In this document: in pieces, positions 46,674-56,169 of the stretch
Layout: each line of letters begins with the position of its first letter
Numbering within the stretch: the stretch's first letter is position 1
Assembly: GCA_002278935.1 (NCBI GenBank)
Contig: NCJL01000004.1
Coordinates: 62,001 to 126,000, forward strand
DNA from: Gallionellales bacterium 39-52-133
GTDB taxonomy: Bacteria; Pseudomonadota; Gammaproteobacteria; Burkholderiales; Gallionellaceae
DNA length: 64,000 nt
Direction: 5' to 3'
The notes under the pieces: generated by a model
What the model was told of the DNA's origin: nothing
Databases searched by the model: none
The model's input: the letters and a program-made list of their open reading frames with translations, nothing else
Program-made: the position numbers and the translations under genes

Positions 46674-48446
46674 TTATTGCTGGCTCTGCAAGTAGCTGCG
46701 CCAGCCGCCGAAGTGGCTGATATCTACAGCATCTTTAACGGCATATTGTTCGCACACAAAGCCCTGCACTGTTTCGCCACTGGCTAAAGTAATCGTGCCG
46801 ATGCCGAGCGGGGCGGGTATGCCGGCGACGAAGGAGCCGAATTCACGCGCGGCCATTTCCCACACTTCCACCTCGATGGCGCTGCCCGCCTCACCCGGCA
46901 TGATTCGCACCATACCTGGACGATAGGGAGGGCCTCCGGGCAATGCATACAGTTTGTAATCGGCCGAGCTGGTGGTGCGGGCGAGCAGATGTGCGCCGCG
47001 AGCGGTGAGCTGATGGTTGAGCGGCAAGCCGGCAAGGTGAGCACCACACACGGCGACGCGGATGCGCCCTGCGAGTAATTTGTCTTGGGCAATATCTGTT
47101 GCTGCAGTACCGTGATTGCAGAACTTTTCAGCCAGATGCAGCAAGGGAATATCCTGATGCGCCGGCGCAGCCAGCGTGATGCCGAAGGGCAGGCCATCCT
47201 CCTGAAAACCGGCCGGCACGGCGATGGCGGCGTAGTCCAGCATGTTCATGAAGTTGGTGTAATAGCCGAGGTTTGAATTCAGCCCGATCGGGTCGGCCAG
47301 CATTTCTTTTTGTGTATATATGGTGCCGGCGGTCGGCGTCAGCAGACAGTCGATGCTGTGCCACACCTGTTGTGTTTGCTTGCGCAGGGCTTCCAGTTTG
47401 TAGATGGCATTGAAGGTGTCGGCGGCGGAAAACTTTTTTGCACCGCCGATAATTTCGCGCACCACCGGGTTGATCGCCCCGGCACTGCTGTCGAAAAATT
47501 CCTGTATGGCGGCATAGCGCTCGGCGACCCACGGGCCTTCATACAGCAGCCGGGCGGCCTGCAGGAAAGGGGCAAAATCGATTTCTACCTGCACGCCACC
47601 GATCGCGCGCAGCGTGTCGCAGCTGCGCTGGAACAAGGCCGCGGCCTGCTGGTTGCCGAAGAACTGCAGTTGCCCGGCTTGCGGCACGCCAAAGCGGAAG
47701 GAGGCGGCCCGGCCAAAGTCGAAACCATGCGCTTGCACCGCACGCGAGTAGATGTCAGTGTCATCTTCGGCGGCCGCTACCGCCAATACCGTGGCGGCAT
47801 CTGCTGTGTTGTGGGCAAAGATGGTGACACAGTCCAGCGAGCGGCAGGCAGGCACCACGCCGCTGGTGGAAAGCCAGCCGCGCGTGGGCTTGACCCCAAC
47901 CAGGTTATTGAAGGCAGCCGGCACGCGACCTGACCCTGCGGTATCGGTGCCCAGACTGAAGCTGACCTGGCCCAGCGCAACAGACACTGCGGAGCCGGCA
48001 CTGGAGCCGCCGGAAATGTAGTCGGGATTGATGGCATTGCGGCAGGCGCCATAGGGTGAGCGCGTGCCATTCAGCCCGGTGGCAAACTGGTCGAGATTGG
48101 TCTTGCCGATGGGAATGGCGCCCGCGTCGATCAAGCGCTGCACCACCGTTGCATGCTTTGCGGCCGTGTAGGCATATTCCGCACAGCCCGCCGTGGTAGG
48201 TGCACCGGCGAGATCGATGTTGTCCTTGATCGCAAACGGTATGCCGTATAGCGGCAGATCGGCAGGATTTTTATGCTGCAACGCTGCCACGTAATCTTGT
48301 ATCGTTGCCAGTGGCAGCACATGTATCCAGGCATGGTGCGGGTCATCCCCTATCCCGGCCAGGGTGTTTTTGATAACATCTAACACATTGATTTTATTCA
48401 ATAAATAACCGTTGCGTAGCGAGGCAATACTCATCTCATGGTTCAT
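46674..48446 (-). CDS. atzF: Allophanate hydrolase
   Basis: Splits allophanate into ammonia and CO2, the last step of guanidine (or urea) carboxylation pathways. The 590-aa product has the amidase-signature domain (about 1-440) with catalytic Lys in FAIKDNIDLAGAPT, GGSSAGSAVSVALG and Ser in GTDTAGSGRVPAA, and the C-terminal AtzF domain (about 465-585) that decarboxylates N-carboxylate intermediates. It starts 4 bp after the carboxylase stop codon, so the two are tightly coupled. Confidence 0.95.
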   Translation of the reverse strand: MNHEMSIASLRNGYLLNKINVLDVIKNTLAGIGDDPHHAWIHVLPLATIQDYVAALQHKNPADLPLYGIPFAIKDNIDLAGAPTTAGCAEYAYTAAKHATVVQRLIDAGAIPIGKTNLDQFATGLNGTRSPYGACRNAINPDYISGGSSAGSAVSVALGQVSFSLGTDTAGSGRVPAAFNNLVGVKPTRGWLSTSGVVPACRSLDCVTIFAHNTADAATVLAVAAAEDDTDIYSRAVQAHGFDFGRAASFRFGVPQAGQLQFFGNQQAAALFQRSCDTLRAIGGVQVEIDFAPFLQAARLLYEGPWVAERYAAIQEFFDSSAGAINPVVREIIGGAKKFSAADTFNAIYKLEALRKQTQQVWHSIDCLLTPTAGTIYTQKEMLADPIGLNSNLGYYTNFMNMLDYAAIAVPAGFQEDGLPFGITLAAPAHQDIPLLHLAEKFCNHGTAATDIAQDKLLAGRIRVAVCGAHLAGLPLNHQLTARGAHLLARTTSSADYKLYALPGGPPYRPGMVRIMPGEAGSAIEVEVWEMAAREFGSFVAGIPAPLGIGTITLASGETVQGFVCEQYAVKDAVDISHFGGWRSYLQSQQ

Positions 48447-48449
48447 TGA

Positions 48450-51400
48450 TTAGCCCTCACTTTTAATCACCAGCAAATTCTGTCCGGCAGATAGCTGACT
48501 GCCGGTTTTGCAATACAGCTGCGCCACCTCGCCGTCACAAGGCGCCGTCACCGCAATTTCCATTTTCATCGACTCGACCACAACCAGCGTATCACCCGCT
48601 TTCACCTTGCTGCCCACTTGCACGGCAAGGTTCCATACGCTGCCGGCAACAGAGGAAGCCACCACCCGGCTGCCCGCTGGCAGATCGAGCTCGCTGTCGA
48701 TGCCGGCTTCCGCCACCGTCACATCGGAAGCATATTCGGCCTGGCCGGTAGCGATCCAGTGTTCGCGCTCTGCGGCAAACGCAGCGCGCTGCTTGCTGCG
48801 GAACGCGCTAATTTCGCTGTCGTGCTGTTGCAGATACTGGTTATATTCTTTGAGGCTGAAAGTTGTTTCCTCGATCTTGAGCTGGAAGCGCCCGGCGACA
48901 AAGTCTTCACGCATCTTTGCCAACTCTTGCTCGGATACCGGATAGAAACGAATCTGGTCGAAGAAGCGCAGCAGCCAGGGTTTGCCCTGTTTGAAATCTG
49001 CGGTCTGTTTGTAGCGGTTCCACATCTGGATGGTGCGGCCGACAAACTGGTAACCGCCGGGGCCTTCCATGCCGTACACGCACATATAGGCGCCGCCGAT
49101 ACCGACGGCATTTTCCGGGGTCCAGGTGCGCGCCGGGTTGTATTTGGTGGTAACCAGCCGATGGCGCGGGTCCAGCGGCGTCGCCACCGGCGCGCCCAGA
49201 TACACGTCACCCAGCCCCAACACCAGATAGCTGGCATCGAACACAATATTCTTTACGGTCTCGATATCCTCGATGCCGTTAACGCGGCGGATGAACTCGA
49301 TGTTGCTCGGGCACCACGGCGCATCTTTGCGCACAGACTGCATGTATTTCTCGATCGCCAGTTTTGTGGAGGGATCATCCCACGACAGCGGCAGATGCAC
49401 GATGCGGGTGGGTACCTGCATGTCCTCAATCAGCGGCAATTTTTTTTCTGCGGCGATTAATTTATACAGCAGGGCTTCGCGCGACAGCACGCGGCTATCG
49501 AAATGGATTTGCAGTGAGCGTATGCCGGGGGTGAGATCGAGTATGCCCGGCAACTTGCCCGCTGCGATGTCCTGCTCCACCCACTGCATCAGTGCATGTA
49601 CGCGGAAGCGCAGGTTGAGGTCGAGCACTAGCGGGCCGTATTCGATCAGCAGATTGCGGTCGCCGGATTGGCGGTACACCACTTGCTCCTGTTTGCCCTG
49701 CGCCGGGATGGTGTGAATGATGGGGCTGGCCATCGCTTCGTCCTGCGGATAATTTTCGATTTTTTTCGTCAGCACCAGATGCGCGATGGTGGCGTCCTGC
49801 ACTCGCTCCAGAAAATTGGCCTGCTCCAGGCTCATCGGCTTGAAGCGTACGGTGTTGCCGGGTTTGAGCTGGCCCATTTTCCACAGTTCGCCAAACGCTA
49901 TCGTTACCGGGCACACAAAGCCGCCGAGGCTGGGGCCATCCGGGCCGAGGATCACCGGCATGTCGCCAGTGAAATCCACCGCGCCTATCGCATAGGGGTT
50001 GTCGTGAATGTTCGAAGGATGCAGGCCGGCCTCGCCGCCATCCTGCCTTGCCCATTGCGGCTTGGGGCCGATCAGGCGCACGCCGGTGCGGCTGGAGTTG
50101 TAATGCACTTCCCAGTCGGTGGCGAAAAATTGCGTGATGTCTGCTGCGGTGAAAAAATCCGGCGCACCGTGCGGGCCATACAGCACGCCGATTTCCCAGT
50201 GCTCCGAATAAGCTGGAATCAAATTGGCAGGCAGTGTTTGCTGTTTTATTTTTTGCGTAGCCGCACCGAGGTGCAGCACATCCCCGGCACGCAGGGTGTG
50301 CCCGCCATGCCCGCCAAACTGACCCAGGGTAAAGGTGGATTTGCTGCCCAGATAGTCCGGCACATCAAAGCCGCCCGCCACTGCCAGATAGGCGCGACAG
50401 CCGCTGCCCTGCACCGCACCCAGACGCAGCACACTGCCCGCTTTCACTGCATGGCTGCGCCAGAAATCCAGTGCTATCCCATCCAGCTCGGCTGTCATCG
50501 CGGCACCTGTGAGCGCAATATTCGTGTCGCTATTAAAGCGCAGCGTAGGGCCGGAAACGGTCAGCTCCAGCCCGGCGGCATTGTCATCATTGCCGAGCAG
50601 GCGGTTGCTCAAACGGAAGGCCAGCGTGTCCATCGGGCCGGAAGGCGGCACGCCGATATTCCAGTAGCCGAGGCGGCCGGGGTAATCCTGGATGGTGCTC
50701 TGCACGCCCGGCTCGACCACGTCGATGGTGTGCGGGCGATAGTGGAAGCCGTTCAGATAGCGCGTGGTTTGGCGGCCTTCAGTGAATACGCTGTCCTTCA
50801 CGATCTGGCGCAGATAGTCCAGATTGCACTCAATGCCATCCACCCGCGTGGTGGCCAGAGCGTGTTGCATCTTGACCAGCGCTTCGTCACGGTTCTCGGC
50901 CTTGACAATGATTTTGGCGATCATCGGGTCGTAGTACGGCGGGATGTCGCTGCCGCGCTCCACCCAGGTTTCGATGCGCGCATCCTGCGTAAACTCGACG
51001 CCGCTCAGGGTGCCGCTGGCAGGCTGGAAATTCTTGTTCGGGTCTTCCGCGTACAAGCGCACCTGCATGGAGGCACCTGCGGGTTTGACCTTGATCGTGT
51101 CCAGCGCGGGCAATTCTCCAGCGGCCTGCAACAGCATCCACTCGACCAGATCAACACCGGTCACCTCTTCGGTCACACCGTGTTCCACCTGCAGGCGGGT
51201 ATTTACTTCGAGGAAATAGAATTCGCCGCTGTGCGCGTCAAACACAAATTCCACCGTGCCCGCCGACTGGTAATTTACCGCCTTTCCCAAGCGCACGGCA
51301 GTTTTCAGCAGGTGCTTGCGCACTGCCACAGACAGGCCGGGGGCAGGTGTCTCCTCGATCACCTTCTGGTTGCGGCGCTGCACCGAGCAGTCGCGCTCGC

Positions 51401-52070
51401 CCAGGTCGATCACGCCGCCCTTGCCGTCGCCAAACAGTTGCACCTCGATGTGGCGCGCATGCTCGACGTATTTTTCCAGATAGATGCCGGCATCCTTGAA
51501 GTTGGCGCGCGCCAGACGATCCACCGACAGATAGGCCTCGCCCAGCTCGTCCGCGCTCCAGCACAAACGCATGCCGATGCCGCCGCCGCCCGCCGTGCTT
51601 TTGATCATCACCGGATAGCCAATGCGCGCCGCTTCGGCATGGGCATGGCCCACATCCGCCAGCAGCCCGCTGCCCGGCAACAAGGGCACGCCATTTTTTT
51701 CAGCCAGTTCGCGCGCGGTGTGCTTTAGGCCGAAGCTGCGCATCTGTTCCGGTGTGGGGCCGATGAACACCACACCGGATTCCGCACACTGTTCGGCAAA
51801 AGCGGCATTCTCGGAGAGGAAACCATAGCCGGGGTGGATCGCCTGCGCACCCGTTGCCTTGGCCACCTGCAAAATTTTGTCACTGCGCAGATAGCTTTCT
51901 GCAGCCGATGCCGCGCCGATGCAGACGGCTTCGTCGGCAAGCTGCACATGCAGCGAACGCGCATCCGCCTCGGAATAAACCGCCACGGATTTGATCCCCA
52001 TGTGTTTCAGGGTGCGGATGATGCGGCATGCAATTACACCGCGATTGGCTATCAAGACTTTAGTAAACAT
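48450..52070 (-). CDS. Guanidine carboxylase (urea-carboxylase family)
   Basis: A biotin-dependent ATP:bicarbonate carboxylase of 1206 aa. Domains in order: biotin carboxylase (about 1-450; [30 protein letters not shown]), carboxyltransferase built of KipA/KipI-like parts (about 470-1050; [38 protein letters not shown]), and BCCP with biotinyl-Lys1169 in VVESMKMEI. Sequence alone does not separate urea from guanidine carboxylases well; the guanidine-I riboswitch and the two deiminase genes upstream make guanidine the likely substrate, giving carboxyguanidine. GGGAGC precedes the ATG. Confidence 0.93.
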   Translation of the reverse strand: MFTKVLIANRGVIACRIIRTLKHMGIKSVAVYSEADARSLHVQLADEAVCIGAASAAESYLRSDKILQVAKATGAQAIHPGYGFLSENAAFAEQCAESGVVFIGPTPEQMRSFGLKHTARELAEKNGVPLLPGSGLLADVGHAHAEAARIGYPVMIKSTAGGGGIGMRLCWSADELGEAYLSVDRLARANFKDAGIYLEKYVEHARHIEVQLFGDGKGGVIDLGERDCSVQRRNQKVIEETPAPGLSVAVRKHLLKTAVRLGKAVNYQSAGTVEFVFDAHSGEFYFLEVNTRLQVEHGVTEEVTGVDLVEWMLLQAAGELPALDTIKVKPAGASMQVRLYAEDPNKNFQPASGTLSGVEFTQDARIETWVERGSDIPPYYDPMIAKIIVKAENRDEALVKMQHALATTRVDGIECNLDYLRQIVKDSVFTEGRQTTRYLNGFHYRPHTIDVVEPGVQSTIQDYPGRLGYWNIGVPPSGPMDTLAFRLSNRLLGNDDNAAGLELTVSGPTLRFNSDTNIALTGAAMTAELDGIALDFWRSHAVKAGSVLRLGAVQGSGCRAYLAVAGGFDVPDYLGSKSTFTLGQFGGHGGHTLRAGDVLHLGAATQKIKQQTLPANLIPAYSEHWEIGVLYGPHGAPDFFTAADITQFFATDWEVHYNSSRTGVRLIGPKPQWARQDGGEAGLHPSNIHDNPYAIGAVDFTGDMPVILGPDGPSLGGFVCPVTIAFGELWKMGQLKPGNTVRFKPMSLEQANFLERVQDATIAHLVLTKKIENYPQDEAMASPIIHTIPAQGKQEQVVYRQSGDRNLLIEYGPLVLDLNLRFRVHALMQWVEQDIAAGKLPGILDLTPGIRSLQIHFDSRVLSREALLYKLIAAEKKLPLIEDMQVPTRIVHLPLSWDDPSTKLAIEKYMQSVRKDAPWCPSNIEFIRRVNGIEDIETVKNIVFDASYLVLGLGDVYLGAPVATPLDPRHRLVTTKYNPARTWTPENAVGIGGAYMCVYGMEGPGGYQFVGRTIQMWNRYKQTADFKQGKPWLLRFFDQIRFYPVSEQELAKMREDFVAGRFQLKIEETTFSLKEYNQYLQQHDSEISAFRSKQRAAFAAEREHWIATGQAEYASDVTVAEAGIDSELDLPAGSRVVASSVAGSVWNLAVQVGSKVKAGDTLVVVESMKMEIAVTAPCDGEVAQLYCKTGSQLSAGQNLLVIKSEG

Positions 52071-52177
52071 GTCGCTCCCGAACTGCAGGTCGTCCTGCTT
52101 GTTATGTTCCTATCCGGTCGTCCGGATATTTGTGTTTTACAACTTATTAATCTGAATTAAAATTTTGGTGACGCTCA

Positions 52178-52273
52178 AAATCCCTCCTAACCTCCCTTTA
52201 AAAAGGGAGGAACACTCTCCGGCCACAGCTCAACCGGTTCCCCACTTTTGCAAAGGGGGGCTAGGGGGGATTT
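52178..52273. repeat. 96-bp inverted-repeat element
   Basis: The left end (52178-52210) begins AAATCCCTCCTAACCTCCCT and the right end, read on the other strand (from 52273), begins AAATCCCCCCTAGCCCCCCT. Its size and sequence match a palindromic, MITE-like intergenic repeat type common in proteobacteria. It lies between the carboxylase and the deiminase genes, inside the guanidine operon, so it would be transcribed as a hairpin. The rest of this 317-bp gap holds copy 4 of the AT-rich motif and no gene. Confidence 0.75.
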
Positions 52274-52357
52274 GCACTTAATATCTAGTATCCACATTAC
52301 TCATGTAGGGTGCGTCCCGCGTACCCTACACACGTCTTGCTACACTCGCACTTCATT

Positions 52358-52378
52358 ATAAATTATTCAATATAATCA
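52358..52378 (+). repeat. Dispersed AT-rich motif, copy 4
   Basis: Repeats the block at 9331-9351 almost exactly, including TTCAATATAATCA (52366-52378). As with copy 1, it lies just past the stop codon of a minus-strand gene. Confidence 0.5.
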
Positions 52379-52387
52379 TATAGTTAA

Positions 52388-53026
52388 TTAATTCCAAATC
52401 AGCAGCCGCACCGGCGTCGGGTTATACGCATTGCACGGGTTGTTCAACTGCGGGCAGTTGGAAATCAGCACGTTTACGTCCATTTCCGCGCGCATTTCCA
52501 CATATTTTCCGGCGCCGGAAATGCCGTCGGCAAAGGTGAGTTCGCCTGCCGGGGTCACCGGCACATTCATGAAGAAGTTCACATTGGCGGTGAGGTCGCG
52601 CTTGTCCATGCCGCAATCGCAGTGGCCCAGTGCATGCAGAAAGCTGTCGCGGCAGCTGTGCATGAATTTCTTGTCGGTGGCATAGCGCACGCTGTTGCTC
52701 TCTGCCGCACAGGCACCGCCCAGCGTGTCATGACGACCGCAGGTGTCGGCGGTGATGGTCATCAGCACATTGCCTTCTGTGGATAGCAGGCGCGTGCCAA
52801 CCGTCAGATACAGATTGGCCTGCTCGCGTATCGTGTCCACCGCGCTGTAGCGCTCTTCCGCGTTGTGCGCGTTGTAAAACAAGGTATCTACCGCCTGATT
52901 ACCTTCAAGATCCAGTATGCGAAAAATCTGCCCGCGCTTCACTTCATGCAGCCACGATTCCCCTGCTGGCAAGATCTGGTCATAACAGGCCTGCTGCAAA
53001 TTTAAACTACTTTCAACAATCGCCAT
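52388..53026 (-). CDS. cgdB: Carboxyguanidine deiminase subunit (formerly urea amidolyase-associated protein 2)
   Basis: The product (212 aa) belongs to the family once called urea carboxylase-associated protein 2 and since shown to form, with its paralogue, a deiminase turning carboxyguanidine into allophanate. Shared family motifs: [41 protein letters not shown] and [20 protein letters not shown] with conserved Cys and His that may hold a metal. It lies 9 bp after the paralogous gene. Which of the two is named A or B should be checked against a reference. Confidence 0.9.
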   Translation of the reverse strand: MAIVESSLNLQQACYDQILPAGESWLHEVKRGQIFRILDLEGNQAVDTLFYNAHNAEERYSAVDTIREQANLYLTVGTRLLSTEGNVLMTITADTCGRHDTLGGACAAESNSVRYATDKKFMHSCRDSFLHALGHCDCGMDKRDLTANVNFFMNVPVTPAGELTFADGISGAGKYVEMRAEMDVNVLISNCPQLNNPCNAYNPTPVRLLIWN

Positions 53027-53035
53027 GATTACCCC

Positions 53036-53761
53036 TTAACGAAACAGCAATTCGGTGTTGTAAAAACCGCGCACATTCTCGGGCCTGAAGTTGCGGCAGT
53101 AGTCGTCCGCATCCGCTGTGCCGCAATGCCATGCCTGCAGATGAACCGGCTTGGGGGAATATTGCGTGGCAGGATCGAGCGGATGCTGGCAGGCAGACAG
53201 CACCACCAGCACATTCATCTCAAAGCGCAGCTCGACATAAGCACCCGCCTTGGAATGTCCCGGCTGGTAGTGCAACCCGCCCGCCTCATCCGCGCTTACC
53301 TTGCTGAAAAAATTCACGTTCGGCACGATGTCTCGCTTGCCCAGGCCCCACTTTCCCAGCTCGATCAGCATGCTGTCGCGCGCATTGCGATGCATGGCAT
53401 TGCGCTGCTGCTGGTAATCGGCCTTGCCGTATTTCGCTTCCACCAGCGCGGCATTGCTCATGCCGCATATCGTGTCGTGCCAGCCGCAGCTGTCTTCGAT
53501 AACCGAGGCCAGCACCCGCCCCATGTCGGAATAGCACACAAAGCCTTTGGTCAGGTGCGCGGTATGCTGTGCCTTGAGGGTGTCGGGCATGTTGTAGCGC
53601 TCCAGCTTTTCTTCCATGTTGTAAAACAGCACAGACAGATTAGCGCCGCCCTCGATATCGGTGAGGCGCAAGGCGTTGCCGCGCTTCATCTGAAATGACC
53701 AGTGTGCAGCGCCGGGTATGGTTTCTTCCCACAACTGATTTTGTCTGGATAATTGATGCAT
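53036..53761 (-). CDS. cgdA: Carboxyguanidine deiminase subunit (formerly urea amidolyase-associated protein 1)
   Basis: First gene behind the minus-strand guanidine riboswitch (241 aa). It is paralogous to the next gene and shares ANLSVLFYNMEEKLERYN, SCGWHDTICG, PNVNFFSKVS and YVELRFEMNVLVVLSACQHP. Two ATG codons are adjacent; AGGAG is too close to the first (53764), so the second (53761) is chosen. The ribosome binding site lies just after the switching hairpin, which makes control by the riboswitch direct. Confidence 0.9.
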   Translation of the reverse strand: MHQLSRQNQLWEETIPGAAHWSFQMKRGNALRLTDIEGGANLSVLFYNMEEKLERYNMPDTLKAQHTAHLTKGFVCYSDMGRVLASVIEDSCGWHDTICGMSNAALVEAKYGKADYQQQRNAMHRNARDSMLIELGKWGLGKRDIVPNVNFFSKVSADEAGGLHYQPGHSKAGAYVELRFEMNVLVVLSACQHPLDPATQYSPKPVHLQAWHCGTADADDYCRNFRPENVRGFYNTELLFR

Positions 53762-53781
53762 CATCGCTCCTAAAATGAAAT

Positions 53782-53925
53782 AGCCCGGGAGGGTGCCAAA
53801 TAAACTGGCAACAACCTCCCGGGCTTTTATCCCTCCGTGGAGTCTTATTTTATATAAGACCGAAAACTCTCGGACCAGTCACTATTCTGTTTCGTCAAAT
53901 AGCCGGAACCCTAGTTCTCATTCAA
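53782..53925 (-). ncRNA. Guanidine-I (ykkC) riboswitch 2
   Basis: Read on the minus strand: CTAGGGTTCCGG, ACTGGTCCGAGAG, a variable hairpin (about 53867-53840), and CCACGGAGGGATAAAAGCCC-GGGAGG. The 3' end of the aptamer, AGCCCGGGAGG (53825-53815), is perfectly complementary to CCTCCCGGGCT (53792-53782). Ligand binding and this downstream hairpin therefore exclude each other, the expected ON switch: with guanidine bound, the hairpin cannot form and the deiminase-carboxylase operon is expressed. Confidence 0.95.
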
Positions 53926-53965
53926 GTATACGATCAGCAAGATCGACACCCTCGTTTACATATAA

Positions 53966-53980
53966 GCATGAATTATGCCA
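53966..53980 (-). promoter_or_regulatory. Sigma-54 promoter of the guanidine catabolic operon
   Basis: On the minus strand TTGGCATAATTCATGCTTA has GG and GC exactly 10 bp apart, as at 36828. The first eight bases (TTGGCATA) and the TGCTT are identical in the two promoters. It lies about 50 bp upstream of riboswitch 2. Confidence 0.68.
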
Positions 53981-54065
53981 ATAGCTCAAACCCACCATAT
54001 AACGCATGTGAGGCAGTGCAGATAGCAGGTAGAAGTTCGCAAACGGTGCATTCATATTTAAGTGT

Positions 54066-54080
54066 GCACTCTAATTGTGC
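54066..54080 (-). promoter_or_regulatory. NtrC-type enhancer site
   Basis: A perfect GCAC-N7-GTGC palindrome about 94 bp upstream of the -24 element, matching the arrangement before the plus-strand guanidine operon. The rest of 53985-54235 holds no gene. Confidence 0.66.
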
Positions 54081-54237
54081 GAGCACATTCATACCAATGG
54101 CATAGAAGATGCGTCATGCGTGAAACATGCAATTGATTTATTGGGTGTTATAAGCAGTGTCCGGTTAAAAATCTAACAAATTTAATTGGTTAGTAAAATC
54201 TGGCTGCTCTTGATATTTGCTTGTTTGCTTTTGGATT

Positions 54238-54376
54238 CCCCTATGCGCCGCCGAGAAAATACACAATCATGTGGAGGGGTAGGCGACAACACGGCGCGAA
54301 GCGACTTGTTGCGGTGGAGTCTAACCTTTAGGTTATGTCGGAGCCAAAAGTGACTAGCTGCCGGGCTACCCCCGGC
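54238..54376. repeat. Truncated relative of the 543-bp inverted-repeat element
   Basis: The last 31 bases (54346-54376) match 4367-4397 with a single difference. Upstream, GCCGCCGAGAAAAT...CAATCATG and TAGGCGA echo the internal part of the element at 4203-4235. The left half is lacking. Because it abuts the ABC exporter gene, it artificially extends that gene's reading frame. Confidence 0.72.
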
Positions 54377-54472
54377 GAAGTTGATTTGGTTTTAATTCTC
54401 GGGGTTAAGGCTCCTCACGCCCATGATTTTTTACAAGTACAATTGGAGCTTGCAGAAAACTGTAATCAACTT

Positions 54473-55399
54473 ATGACCCAAGCCCTTTCCATCCAAAACC
54501 TCAGCAAGGTCTACAAAAACGGCGTTGTCGCGCTGCATGGCATCGACCTTGAAGTAGCGCAGGGCGATTTCTTCGCCCTGCTGGGCCCGAACGGCGCGGG
54601 CAAGTCCACCACCATCGGTATCATCTCTTCACTGGTAAACAAAAGCGCTGGCACGGTGCAGGTGTTCGGCCATGATCTGGATACCGGGCTGGCGGCGGCG
54701 AAGGCGTGCATCGGTTTGGTGCCGCAGGAGTTTAACTTTAACCAGTTTGAGCCGGTGATTGAAATTCTGCTGAATCAGGCCGGGTACTATGGCATTCCCC
54801 GTCATGTTGCACGTGAACGTGCCGAGCTTTATTTGAATCAGCTTGGTTTGTGGGATAAACGCAATGGGCAGGCGCGCGATCTGTCGGGCGGGATGAAGCG
54901 GCGTTTGATGATTGCGCGGGCGCTGGTGCATCAGCCGCGCTTGCTGATCCTGGATGAGCCGACGGCGGGGGTGGATATCGAGATACGCCACTCGATGTGG
55001 AATTTTCTGCGCGAGATCAATGCGGCGGGGACGACGATTATTCTGACCACGCATTATCTGGAAGAGGCGGAGCAGTTGTGCCGCAATATCGCGATTATCG
55101 ACAATGGCCGCATTGTTGAAAACACCAGCATGCGCGAGTTGCTCAGCCGTATGGATACGCATACGCTGGTGCTGGATCTGGTGCATGCACTCGACGGTTT
55201 GCCGGTATTGAACGGATTCTCTGTGCATAAAATAGACGGCCATACGCTGGAGGTGGTGGTGTCGCAGGGGGCGAATATCACGGCATTGTTTGCGGAGTTG
55301 TCACGCCGAAATATTGCGGTCAGCAGTCTGCGCAACAAGACTAACCGGCTGGAAGAGTTCTTTATTCGTTTGACGGGTAGCAAGGGAGATGCGGCATGA
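54473..55399 (+). CDS. yadG: ABC-2 type transporter ATP-binding protein, YadG-like
   Basis: ATPase (308 aa) closely resembling E. coli YadG: LLGPNGAGKSTTIGIISSLVNK, LVPQEFNFNQFE, LSGGMKRRLMIARAL, LLILDEPTAGVDIE and THYLEEAEQLCRNI. The frame is open from 54335, but that stretch is repeat DNA; the ATG at 54473 (MTQALSIQNLSKVYKNG) fits the family start. It overlaps the permease gene by four bases. Transport substrate is unknown in E. coli as well. Confidence 0.92.
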   Translation: MTQALSIQNLSKVYKNGVVALHGIDLEVAQGDFFALLGPNGAGKSTTIGIISSLVNKSAGTVQVFGHDLDTGLAAAKACIGLVPQEFNFNQFEPVIEILLNQAGYYGIPRHVARERAELYLNQLGLWDKRNGQARDLSGGMKRRLMIARALVHQPRLLILDEPTAGVDIEIRHSMWNFLREINAAGTTIILTTHYLEEAEQLCRNIAIIDNGRIVENTSMRELLSRMDTHTLVLDLVHALDGLPVLNGFSVHKIDGHTLEVVVSQGANITALFAELSRRNIAVSSLRNKTNRLEEFFIRLTGSKGDAA

Positions 55400-56169
55400 A
55401 CGGGCGTGCACAGCTGATCGCGCTGAAGGCGATTTTATGGAAGGAGATTCTGCGCTTTTCGCGTATCTGGGTGCAGACGATACTGCCGCCCATGATTACC
55501 ACCGCGCTGTATTTTGTGATTTTCGGCCGCCTCATCGGCAGCCAGATCAGCGATGTAAGCGGATTCCACTATATGGATTACATCGTGCCCGGTTTGATTC
55601 TGATGGCGGTGATTACCAACTCGTATGGCAATGTGGTGGCTTCTTTTTACAGTGCAAAGTTTCAGCACAATATCGAGGAGATGCTGGTATCTCCGCTGCC
55701 CAATTATCTGATCATGATCGGTTTCATCGGCGGCGGCCTGGCGCGAGGCATTGCGGTGGGAGCGGCGGTCACCGTGGTGGCGCTATTTTTTACCAGCATA
55801 CCGCTGCATAATCTGTGGGTCGCCGGCTCGGTGTTGCTGCTCACCAGTATATTGTTTTCGCTGGGCGGGCTGATCAACGCCATTTTCGCCAACAGCTTCG
55901 ACGATATCACCGTGATCCCCACCTTTGTACTGACCCCGCTGACCTATCTTGGCGGGGTGTTTTACACGGTGGCGATGCTGTCGCCATTCTGGCAATCAAT
56001 TTCATTGGCGAATCCCATTCTGTACATGGTCAATGCATTCCGCTTTGGCTTGCTGGGAGTGTCGGATGTGAATCTGGTTACAGCTTATCTGGCGATGATC
56101 GGATTCAATATCGGCTTGTTCTGGTATGCGCTGTATCTGCTCAATCGCGGCTATGGAGTGCGCACCTGA
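55396..56169 (+). CDS. yadH: ABC-2 type transporter permease, YadH-like
   Basis: Membrane partner (257 aa) of the YadG-like ATPase, with six likely helices. It shares with E. coli YadH the segments RIWVQTLLPP-like (here RIWVQTILPPMITTALYF), IVPGLILMAVITNSYGNV, KFQHNIEEMLVSPLP and FVLTPLTYLGGVFYTV. Start ATG overlaps the yadG stop (ATGA). It probably exports a substrate; what it is cannot be said. Confidence 0.92.
   Translation: MNGRAQLIALKAILWKEILRFSRIWVQTILPPMITTALYFVIFGRLIGSQISDVSGFHYMDYIVPGLILMAVITNSYGNVVASFYSAKFQHNIEEMLVSPLPNYLIMIGFIGGGLARGIAVGAAVTVVALFFTSIPLHNLWVAGSVLLLTSILFSLGGLINAIFANSFDDITVIPTFVLTPLTYLGGVFYTVAMLSPFWQSISLANPILYMVNAFRFGLLGVSDVNLVTAYLAMIGFNIGLFWYALYLLNRGYGVRT

Noticed and set aside
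49668..51728. A 686-codon open frame on the plus strand opposite guanidine carboxylase
   Set aside because: It lies entirely antisense to a well-conserved biotin carboxylase gene and has no family motifs; it follows from codon bias in GC-rich DNA.
48450..52070. Annotation as urea carboxylase
   Set aside because: The family includes urea carboxylases, but the guanidine-I riboswitch and the two carboxyguanidine deiminase genes in the same operon favour guanidine as substrate.
54335..54472. N-terminal extension of the YadG-like ATPase
   Set aside because: The extra 46 residues come from repeat DNA and have no match to the family; the ATG at 54473 gives the normal start.
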